NCBI GenBank assembly: GCA_002723155.1
Contig: PBNO01000003.1
Span: 43,937-107,936, forward strand
Direction of reading: 5' to 3'
Source: Ponticaulis sp.
GTDB taxonomy: Bacteria > Pseudomonadota > Alphaproteobacteria > Caulobacterales > Hyphomonadaceae
Length of the DNA stretch: 64,000 nucleotides
Part shown: piece by piece, positions 1 through 6,433 of the stretch
Layout: each line of letters starts with the position of its first letter
How positions within the stretch are numbered: position 1 is the first letter of the stretch
Notes under the pieces: model-generated
The model's input: the letters and a program-made list of their open reading frames with translations, nothing else
What the model was told of the DNA's origin: nothing
Databases searched by the model: none
Position numbers and translations under genes: made by a program

Positions 1-392
1 TCGATAAAGAAACGCCCGTCATGACCGGAGATGAAAGACTGACGTGCTCCATCCAGAAGGATCAGAACATTATCGCCGCTGAGACCGCGAATACTCGGCA
101 CTTCGCCCGTGCGTCGTGGACCGCCAGAGAAATCGACGCCCGGCACATCACGAAGAAGGTCTGATGGCGTTGACGGGATAAGCAGCTCGATATCATCCCG
201 CGAAACCACACTCACCTGACCGGGATAATCGAACACTGCAATTGGATTGGACGTGCCATAAACCGTCACCTCATCCGCGCGCAGTTCTGCAACAGGCTCC
301 GCCTCCTCGGCACCTGCAGACAACGCACACGCTGCTACGCCAAACATAAGGCCACTTACCCCCCGACAGGTCAGTCTTAAACTCAGCATCAT
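1..392 (-). CDS. TonB-dependent receptor, heme/hemoglobin type (N-terminal part, cut by window edge)
   Basis: Only the first 130 codons are in the window; the gene runs off the left edge. Translation starts with two Met codons (392 and 389), a hydrophobic signal peptide of about 28 residues, a TonB-box-like segment (DEVTVYG) and the start of a plug domain with PSDLLRDVPGVDFSGG and IRGLSGDNVLILLDGARQ. The stretch after it (SGHDGRFFI) resembles TonB-dependent hemoglobin/heme receptors, which import heme across the outer membrane using TonB energy. A Fur-type box lies 13 bases upstream of the start, so iron repression is likely. The divergent neighbour is an exported lipoprotein under the same box. 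Receptor identity is firm; the heme substrate is inference from motif flavour. Confidence 0.85.
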   Translation of the reverse strand, partial: MMLSLRLTCRGVSGLMFGVAACALSAGAEEAEPVAELRADEVTVYGTSNPIAVFDYPGQVSVVSRDDIELLIPSTPSDLLRDVPGVDFSGGPRRTGEVPSIRGLSGDNVLILLDGARQSFISGHDGRFFI

Positions 393-404
393 AATTTCCT
401 TTAT

Positions 405-423
405 GCGAATGATTCTCATTTGC
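405..423. promoter_or_regulatory. Fur box shared by divergent receptor and lipoprotein genes
   Basis: The 19-base sequence GCGAATGATTCTCATTTGC is a near-palindrome of the Fur 7-1-7 kind. Read on the minus strand it differs at one base from the box at 37319-37337 in front of another TonB receptor. It lies between the divergent starts at 392 (minus) and 504 (plus). A further AT-rich stretch at 445-465 may hold a degenerate second site. Binding is inferred from the consensus only. Confidence 0.75.
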
Positions 424-503
424 TTTATGAAAGGATATATGAGATTGCAAGTCATTCTTAATTAAATTATGAATCTGGAAAGATCCAGTTCAGAGGGACC
501 AAT

Positions 504-1541
504 ATGATCGCTACGTTTTCAAGACTGGCTATCGGGGCATCTGCTTTCGCACTTGTCACCGCCTGCCAAACCGCCCAACAGGCGGCGCCTACTGCAACCC
601 AGGCCTTCAATGTGCAAACTGAGACAACTTTTACACAGGACAGAGATGCAATCCTGGCAATGGCTGGGGATTACCGCGTCCGCTTCGACTTCACAGAGAC
701 CCTTCCACTACTCGCAGGTTATGAGCTCGCGGAGGAAAAGATTTCAGGCGGCTTCGAAGTCGTGCGCGTGATTGAAGACGAAGGCGACTTCATCAGCCTG
801 CAGCATATTCTGGTGGTTGGACCGGAGGAGGCGCCAGTGGTGGTAAAGCACTGGCGACAGGACTGGCAGTACGAACCTTCAAGCGTGATGGTGTTCATTG
901 GCGGAAATGCATGGGAAATGCGTGACGTACCAACAGAAAATGCCGCAGGAAGCTGGTCACAAACTGTCTATCAGGTCGATGATGCTCCACGATATGGTGC
1001 AGTCGGGCGCTGGACCCACGACGCTGGCGTTTCGCAATGGGTGCCCCCCGCAGAATGGCGACCTCTACCCCGTCGGGACATGACAACACGTGACGACTAT
1101 CACACGATCAGCGCGATCAACCAGCACACCATCACACCAGACGGCTGGGCTCATGAGCAAAACAATACAAAGCTTATCCTCGGGCATGACACTCCGGTCG
1201 CACTGGTAAGAGAGCTCGGCATCAACACCTATCGACACAGCACGGACTTTGATCCGTCACCGGCTCTGGAGTACTGGACAGCGACTGCAGACTATTGGGC
1301 GCTGATACGTGAGGAATGGGCGCGGATTGCCCGTGAGAATGAGCGATTTGCGATAAGCGTGACAGGTGAAACGGACGAAATGTACGGCCCCCTTCTCACG
1401 ATTGCAGATGATGTCATGAACGGTGTTTTGAGCGCGGAAGCGGGTTTTGAAGAAGCGAAAGGCGTAATTTCGGAATACGTCACAGCAGATATTGCTCCGC
1501 TGAACTTACGTCTTCGCGAAACGAACACACTGATCGACTAA
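504..1541 (+). CDS. Exported lipoprotein, DUF6607-like, next to heme-type receptor
   Basis: A 345-residue protein with a lipoprotein signal: hydrophobic segment then LVTAC with Cys21 as the lipidation site. The mature part is rich in Trp and Tyr (HWRQDWQYEP, WVPPAEWRPLPRRD) and shows no enzyme motif I recognise. It resembles the DUF6607 family, which I recall beside iron or heme receptors; that assignment is from memory and is moderate. It is divergent from the truncated TonB receptor and shares its Fur box, so a role in periplasmic or outer-membrane handling of heme or iron is plausible but inferred. Its stop lies 24 bases before the convergent ccmE stop. Confidence 0.75.
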   Translation: MIATFSRLAIGASAFALVTACQTAQQAAPTATQAFNVQTETTFTQDRDAILAMAGDYRVRFDFTETLPLLAGYELAEEKISGGFEVVRVIEDEGDFISLQHILVVGPEEAPVVVKHWRQDWQYEPSSVMVFIGGNAWEMRDVPTENAAGSWSQTVYQVDDAPRYGAVGRWTHDAGVSQWVPPAEWRPLPRRDMTTRDDYHTISAINQHTITPDGWAHEQNNTKLILGHDTPVALVRELGINTYRHSTDFDPSPALEYWTATADYWALIREEWARIARENERFAISVTGETDEMYGPLLTIADDVMNGVLSAEAGFEEAKGVISEYVTADIAPLNLRLRETNTLID

Positions 1542-1553
1542 ATGATTGAAGCA

Positions 1554-1580
1554 GAGCCGGTCAGCCTAGCTGGTCGGCTC
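1554..1580. terminator. Inverted repeat between convergent genes
   Basis: An 11-base arm at 1554-1564 pairs with 1570-1580 around a 5-base loop, with two T-T or G-G type mismatches in the middle. It overlaps the last codons of ccmE and lies just after the lipoprotein stop. No T-run follows on either strand, so intrinsic termination is uncertain. Confidence 0.35.
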
Positions 1581-2015
1581 CTCGCCGCGATAAACGCCCT
1601 GCTCTTGCAGCGTTTCCTGAATTTCGCGCGGAATGTAATTTTCATCGTGCTTGGCGAGCAGCTCGTCGGCCTCAAACGTGTAGGCATCCGTGAAGACGCC
1701 GTTCGCAACCACGCCCTGCCCTTCACGGAAGAGATCCGGAATAAAGCCGTCATAGGCAACCGCGATCTCGCCTTCAGCATCTTCAACAACAAAGCGTAGC
1801 GCGCCATCTTCGAGCGTACGGACCGAGCCCATCTGAACCAGACCGCCAATGCGCGCGCGCTCACCCGGCACAGCACCGCCCTGCGCGACGAGGTCTTTCG
1901 GCGTGTAGAACAGCTGAACCTGACTGGACAGAGCCGTCAGCGTGAGGCCGACAGCGCCGACCAGAATCACACCAGCAATAACGATCAGCCAGAAACGACG
2001 TGCACGTGCGCGCAT
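1566..2015 (-). CDS. ccmE: Cytochrome c maturation heme chaperone CcmE
   Basis: The 149-residue protein has an N-terminal membrane anchor (about residues 8-30), an OB-fold periplasmic domain and the diagnostic H-x3-Y motif (His123, Tyr127 in LAKHDENYIP). His123 is the residue that binds heme covalently before transfer to apocytochrome c in System I maturation. It is the last gene of a minus-strand run behind a histidine kinase, 10 bases after the kinase stop. In many alphaproteobacteria this two-component pair is followed by ccmI-ccmE-ccmF-ccmH; here only ccmE follows and the next genes are unrelated. The other Ccm proteins must lie elsewhere if the pathway works. Confidence 0.95.
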   Translation of the reverse strand: MRARARRFWLIVIAGVILVGAVGLTLTALSSQVQLFYTPKDLVAQGGAVPGERARIGGLVQMGSVRTLEDGALRFVVEDAEGEIAVAYDGFIPDLFREGQGVVANGVFTDAYTFEADELLAKHDENYIPREIQETLQEQGVYRGEEPTS

Positions 2016-2025
2016 AGAAAACTCC

Positions 2026-3603
2026 CTAGTTCCGGCCTTTATTTGGTGAAACCCTTGGAAGAATCAATGTGGCACGAAGTCCACCCAGCGGGCTGTCATC
2101 CAGCAGAAACTCACCGGAATACAGCTCTGCCAGTTCTTTTACGATTGAGAGGCCCAATCCCGTCCCTGGCGCTGTTTCATCAAGTCGTACGCCGCGTTTC
2201 ATGGCTTCAACGCGCTCATCCGGCGTAAGGCCCGGGCCATCATCATCGATATGGATGGTCAGTTCGCGCGGGCTTGTTGCCTCAACGCTCGCCTGCACTG
2301 TGGAGCTTGCCCATTTACAGGCGTTCTCCATCAGATTGCCGATCATATCATCAAGGTCCTGCCGTTCCCCGCGGAAGAAAACAGGATCAAGGCGTGGCGC
2401 AGAGACTTCAATGCCCTCACGCGAATAGAGACGGTTCAGAAGGCGAGTCAGATCGCTCACCGCAGGCACAACCTCACACCGCGCACCCAGTGCCTGAGCA
2501 CGGGCTGCCGCCTGCGCACGCGCCAGATAGTGCTGCACATTTTCCTGCATGCGCTGCGCCTGACGTTTCACAAGCTGGGAGAGATTGTCATCGCTGGTCG
2601 CGACTTCATTCATGAGAACAGCGATTGGCGTTTTCAGCGCGTGGGCCAGATTACCGACCTGTGTGCGGGCACGCTCAACGACCTCTTTATTGTGGTCGAG
2701 CAGCTTGTTCACTTCGTCGGCCAGCGGCTGAAGCTCAATCGGGTAGTCTGCGTCCAGACGCTCGCGCTCACCTTCGCGAATGGCAATCACGTCCTGACGC
2801 GCCCGAACCATAGGGCGCAGGCCGAGGCGCATAATAACAATCAGGAAGATGATCAGACCGACCGCAAAAACCGAGAAGGCAACAAAGAGCGGAACAATAT
2901 AAACGTTCACCAGCGTATCTTTGGCACTCAGATCATCAGAAACCACCAGCATGAAAGTGAAGTCGCCATACTTCACCCGCTGGGCGGCAATGCGGATGAT
3001 TTGCGCGTCGTCGCGAAAGCCCGTCGTATCCAGCGTGACAATGTCGGATGTATCCAGAACGTTCGATACCTCGAACAGGTCTGTCCATTGCAGGTTAGGT
3101 TGTAACTCGGCGAACTCTTCATCAAAGGAATCGATGAAGGTTACGACGTCGCCTTCGGTATTGATCTGCGCAACGCCCCAAAACCGGCCCGAGCCAAGGT
3201 CGAAAAAGTCAGGGTCAGCAGGCAGTTTACGGCGTTGAAGCGCCCAGGCTTCAGTATCTGAAATGATCAGGTCCGCCGGATTAATACCCAGCGAGAACAC
3301 GCCATCATCATCTTCAGGGTTATAGCCAATGTCAGTCGGCGCGGCTGTACGCGCCTTGGCTTCTGCGACTTCTTCCTCATCAAAGTCTTCTTCAAGCTTG
3401 TTGCAGAGAGACGGATCGAGCGAGCAATCGAACAGGGAACGGGATAGAGAGGTAAGGTCCTGCTGCAGCTCGAAATCAAGCGCAGCAATTTGCTGGCGTC
3501 GGTTCAGCACAGCAAGGATCAGCGCAATGACCAACAGCATAATCAGGCTGTAGACCGCTGCGCCAATCAATAAACGTCGCGACAGAGAGTGCGACTTTGC
3601 CAT
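2026..3603 (-). CDS. Membrane sensor histidine kinase (PhoQ/FeuQ-like)
   Basis: A 525-residue kinase with two membrane helices (about 10-33 and 234-258) bracketing a periplasmic sensor of about 200 residues, then a HAMP-like linker. The phosphoacceptor is His321 in NLAHALKTP, followed by an ATPase domain with an N-box (NLMENACKWA), a G-box (DDDGPGL) and GTGLGLSIV. The sensor has a strongly acidic patch (residues 70-78, EEDFDEEEV, and more Asp/Glu near 98), reminiscent of PhoQ surfaces that sense divalent cations or cationic peptides. It starts 2 bases after the response regulator stop, so the two are a cognate pair. The position before ccmE matches alphaproteobacterial FeuPQ-type loci; the signal is unknown. 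Confidence 0.93.
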   Translation of the reverse strand: MAKSHSLSRRLLIGAAVYSLIMLLVIALILAVLNRRQQIAALDFELQQDLTSLSRSLFDCSLDPSLCNKLEEDFDEEEVAEAKARTAAPTDIGYNPEDDDGVFSLGINPADLIISDTEAWALQRRKLPADPDFFDLGSGRFWGVAQINTEGDVVTFIDSFDEEFAELQPNLQWTDLFEVSNVLDTSDIVTLDTTGFRDDAQIIRIAAQRVKYGDFTFMLVVSDDLSAKDTLVNVYIVPLFVAFSVFAVGLIIFLIVIMRLGLRPMVRARQDVIAIREGERERLDADYPIELQPLADEVNKLLDHNKEVVERARTQVGNLAHALKTPIAVLMNEVATSDDNLSQLVKRQAQRMQENVQHYLARAQAAARAQALGARCEVVPAVSDLTRLLNRLYSREGIEVSAPRLDPVFFRGERQDLDDMIGNLMENACKWASSTVQASVEATSPRELTIHIDDDGPGLTPDERVEAMKRGVRLDETAPGTGLGLSIVKELAELYSGEFLLDDSPLGGLRATLILPRVSPNKGRN

Positions 3604-3605
3604 GC

Positions 3606-4277
3606 TCAGGCTTCAGCTTCCGGATTGATCAGGCGATAGCCAAGGCCGCGTTCAGTAGAGATACGGTCAGAGCCGATCTTCTTACGCAGGCGACCAATGA
3701 AGACCTCGATCGTGTTAGAGTCGCGATCGAAATCCTGATCATAAATATGCTCGACCAGTTCGGTACGCGGTACAACGCGGCCCTGATGGTGCATCATATA
3801 CGCCAGAACGCGGTATTCGTGCGCCGTCAGCTTGATCGCTTTTCCGCCAACCGTCGCGCGGGCAGACTTGGTGTCCACGCGCAGATCACCGCATTCGAGA
3901 GCGGATGTTGCATGACCCGATGCACGGCGCAGCAGCGCACGCACACGTGCCAGAAGCTCTTCAGTTACGAACGGCTTGGTGAGGTAATCATCAGCGCCAG
4001 CATCAAAGCCTGCAACCTTTTCAGACCAGCGATCACGCGCGGTGAGAATAATCACAGGGAAGTCGCGGCCATCTTCACGCCAGCGCTCGAGCACTGTCAC
4101 GCCGTCCATTTTCGGCAGGCCAAGATCTAGCACCACAGCGTCGTATGGCTCGGTATCACCAAGGAAGTGACCGTCTTCACCGTCTGCAGCCAGATCAACC
4201 GCATAACCGGCATGGGTCAGCGTGTCGGATAGCTGGCGACGCAGATCAGGATCGTCTTCAACAACAAGTATACGCAT
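3606..4277 (-). CDS. OmpR/PhoP-family response regulator (FeuP-like)
   Basis: The protein is 223 residues when started at the ATG at 4277 (MRILVVEDD). An upstream in-frame extension overlaps the PepSY gene and looks spurious. The receiver domain has the acidic pair D8/D9, phosphoacceptor Asp51, Lys101 in LTKPF, and a C-terminal winged helix ending NTIEVFIGRLRKKIG then GLGYRL. Length and layout match PhoP/FeuP regulators. It sits between a PepSY-domain protein (14 bases upstream) and its cognate kinase, so the operon is probably autoregulated from the 4598-4729 gap. Target genes cannot be read from this sequence. Confidence 0.94.
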   Translation of the reverse strand: MRILVVEDDPDLRRQLSDTLTHAGYAVDLAADGEDGHFLGDTEPYDAVVLDLGLPKMDGVTVLERWREDGRDFPVIILTARDRWSEKVAGFDAGADDYLTKPFVTEELLARVRALLRRASGHATSALECGDLRVDTKSARATVGGKAIKLTAHEYRVLAYMMHHQGRVVPRTELVEHIYDQDFDRDSNTIEVFIGRLRKKIGSDRISTERGLGYRLINPEAEA

Positions 4278-4291
4278 GAGATGCCCCTCCC

Positions 4292-4597
4292 TTAGGTCCG
4301 GCGCAGAATACGTCCGGTATTCGCATCGACCACCAGATCGACTACCTGCCCTTGTGGCGTTTGCCAACGGATCAGATACCGATTCCCATTGATCGCACTC
4401 GTATTAATTGCCTGTCCGCCATTCATCTGCTGGCTGACACGCGAATAGATCTCGCCAAGGCTTAGCGCACGGCGAGCCACCTCAGACTGGCCGAAAACGG
4501 CAGCCGGTGTGGACGCAGAAAGCTCAACCTGAGCGGCAGCTGGCAAAGCAGCTGCAGCGGCGACGAGAAGAGATGTAAGAATACGTTTCATGATCAT
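4292..4597 (-). CDS. Small exported PepSY-domain protein
   Basis: A 101-residue protein with a clear signal peptide (MKRILTSLLVAAAAALPAAAQ) and a short PepSY-like domain ending in VVDLVVDANTGRILRRT, the usual close of this fold. Two ATG codons (4597 and 4591) are possible starts. PepSY proteins are periplasmic and often accompany two-component systems, where they are thought to modulate a sensor or a protease; that role here is inference. It is the first gene of the regulator/kinase/ccmE operon, and the 130-base gap upstream should hold the operon promoter. Confidence 0.85.
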   Translation of the reverse strand: MIMKRILTSLLVAAAAALPAAAQVELSASTPAAVFGQSEVARRALSLGEIYSRVSQQMNGGQAINTSAINGNRYLIRWQTPQGQVVDLVVDANTGRILRRT

Positions 4598-4729
4598 GCT
4601 TGTACGGTCGGATCGCTGAACCTTGTCTGAACAGATTAGTCAGGAAACAGCTGTGAAACACCCTTTCGCAGTATTTTAGGACCGCGTCATCGGGATTCTA
4701 CAGTCACCGCCTGTTTCTTGCGCTATTGC

Positions 4730-5674
4730 CTAGGTGCGCTGCGGAGTTTCGTCGCGCTGGTCCCAGTTTTTGATGAAGTCTTTCAGCTGGGAGTTCAGCG
4801 TTTCCGGCAGTGTGATCTGCAGAGTTACATAAAGATCGCCCGGCTCGTTCTTCTTCTGAACGCCATGCTTCTTCATACGCAGCGTGGAGCCACCCTTAGC
4901 GCCAGCAGGAACGTTTAGCGATTTACGTCCGAGCGGTGTGTTCACCTCAACCTTGCCGCCTTCAACAGCTTCAGTCAGCGAGATCGGCACCGTCATACGC
5001 AGATTATCGCCATCGCGTTTGAACTGCGGATGATCTTTGACGCGCACTTCAATAAGTGCATCGCCCGGAGGCGCACCGCCTGTGCCCGGATGTCCCTGAG
5101 AGCGAAGACGTAGCGTCTGGCCGGACTTCACGCCCGCCGGAATGTTTACATCAAGCGCTTTACCGTCACTCATGGAGAGACGACGCTTTGCACCAGTGAC
5201 GGCATCCATAAAGTCTACATCAACAATGTAACGTGCATCCTGACCACGGGTCGCGGTACGACGGCGCTGACCGCCGCCTCCGCCACCAAACAGGCCGGAG
5301 AACAGGTCTTCAAAGCCGTCAAAGCCGGGCTGACCACCGCCAGCACCATAGGAATGACTTCTGAACTCTGCATTTCCGAAGGGTGAACCACCACCGGCGC
5401 TGCCGCCGAACGGGTGTCCGCCCGTAAAACGTGACTGCTCCTGACCTTCAGCATCAATCTCGCCGCGGTCATAGCGCGCTTTCTTATCCGGATCAGAGAG
5501 CAGGTTGAACGCCGCCGTCGCGCGCTTGAACTTCTCCTCCGCAGCAGGATCGTTCGGACGCACGTCCGGATGGTTTTCTTTGGCCAGTTTGCGATAGGCC
5601 TTTTTAATAGCAGCTGCATCCGCGCCTTTGCTAAGGCCTAGCGCTGCATACGGGTCCCAACTCAATTCTTCCAA
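4730..5674 (-). CDS. DnaJ-family co-chaperone, CbpA-like
   Basis: The J domain is at residues 4-69 with the HPD motif at 35-37 (ENHPDV), which stimulates DnaK ATPase. A Gly/Phe-rich stretch follows (about 85-140, several GGGG runs), then the two beta-barrel substrate-binding domains to about 300. The Cys-rich zinc-finger domain of true DnaJ is absent, so this is the CbpA (type II) class. At 314 residues it has the normal length. The reading frame begins with TTG at 5674, with another TTG at 5668; a GAGGA sits just upstream and suits 5668 better by spacing. A hairpin lies 47 bases upstream and may affect expression. Confidence 0.92.
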   Translation of the reverse strand: MEELSWDPYAALGLSKGADAAAIKKAYRKLAKENHPDVRPNDPAAEEKFKRATAAFNLLSDPDKKARYDRGEIDAEGQEQSRFTGGHPFGGSAGGGSPFGNAEFRSHSYGAGGGQPGFDGFEDLFSGLFGGGGGGQRRRTATRGQDARYIVDVDFMDAVTGAKRRLSMSDGKALDVNIPAGVKSGQTLRLRSQGHPGTGGAPPGDALIEVRVKDHPQFKRDGDNLRMTVPISLTEAVEGGKVEVNTPLGRKSLNVPAGAKGGSTLRMKKHGVQKKNEPGDLYVTLQITLPETLNSQLKDFIKNWDQRDETPQRT

Positions 5675-5720
5675 ATCCTCACTTTACACATGGTTTTAGG
5701 TAGGAAGCCTTCAGCCATTA

Positions 5721-5744
5721 AAAAGGGCAGTTTACTGCCTTTTT
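5721..5744. terminator. Hairpin with T-runs on both strands upstream of the dnaJ-like gene
   Basis: Arms 5721-5730 and 5735-5744 pair around a TTTA loop, with A-run and T-run flanks, so it could terminate transcription either way. On the plus strand one pair is a G-U wobble; on the minus strand the same pair is a C-A mismatch, which slightly favours plus-strand function. No plus-strand gene precedes it. On the minus strand it would lie in the leader of the dnaJ-like gene or end a short RNA from 5745-5888. Confidence 0.55.
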
Positions 5745-5888
5745 CAACCATACCGGACCAGCCTGAATATCGTGTTCGCAGGTCATATACCCCGTTTCAC
5801 TTGTATATGGTTAAACCTCGCAGTATTAGAGAGCCCTCCTTCGTGTTGCCGCGGTTGCTGAAGTCGACACCACGAAAGGATATGAGCC

Positions 5889-6431
5889 ATGGCTCACCAA
5901 AGAGATCGTGCCTGGAGACGGGCACGCGCTGCGCAATCGCGCGAGCAGAAATCAACCGCAATCCGCACCCGTGATCACGCTGGCATAAAGCCAAAGCGCT
6001 GGTATGAGGTGTATTGGAGACGCAACAAGCTGAAGCGCGCCCAGCAAACGGGGCGCATCTGGCCGATGAAGGAATGGGATAGCCTGATGTCTGATGCTCA
6101 ACCGGTCCGGCTTCTGTTTGTCTGCAGCAAGAACCAATGGCGCAGCCCGACAGGCGAGCGCATGTTTGCCGGACGTTCAGGCTTTCAGGCACGTTCAGCT
6201 GGAACGGCGCGGTCCGCAGTTCATCAGATCACGATGAAAGACATTCAGTGGGCGGATGTCATCTTCGTCATGGAAGATAAGCATGCCCAGCGCCTGAAAG
6301 CTGATTTCCGGCAGGCTGTCAGCTTCAAGCCGCTGCACGTACTGGATATTCCGGACGACTACCAATTCATGGACAGTGAATTGGTCGAGCTGATCGAAAC
6401 CGGCGTCAGCGCCTATCTGTCCGAGCGTTGA
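5889..6431 (+). CDS. Low-molecular-weight tyrosine phosphatase-like protein with basic N-terminal extension
   Basis: The C-terminal 114 residues (from Met67, coordinate 6087) form a compact LMW-PTP-like domain: P-loop C-x5-R (CSKNQWRS) near its N-terminus and an Asp-rich acid-loop segment (LDIPDDY). The usual catalytic sequence is CxGNxCRS, so the Asn and second Cys environment differ. The first 66 residues are extraordinarily Arg/Lys-rich with aromatic residues. The ATG at 5889 has a good AAGGA upstream; the ATG at 6087 also has a purine-rich AAGGAATGG upstream, so the short form is possible. It converges with the GTA g15 gene, 2 bases apart. Substrate unknown. Confidence 0.75.
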   Translation: MAHQRDRAWRRARAAQSREQKSTAIRTRDHAGIKPKRWYEVYWRRNKLKRAQQTGRIWPMKEWDSLMSDAQPVRLLFVCSKNQWRSPTGERMFAGRSGFQARSAGTARSAVHQITMKDIQWADVIFVMEDKHAQRLKADFRQAVSFKPLHVLDIPDDYQFMDSELVELIETGVSAYLSER

Positions 6432-6433
6432 GA

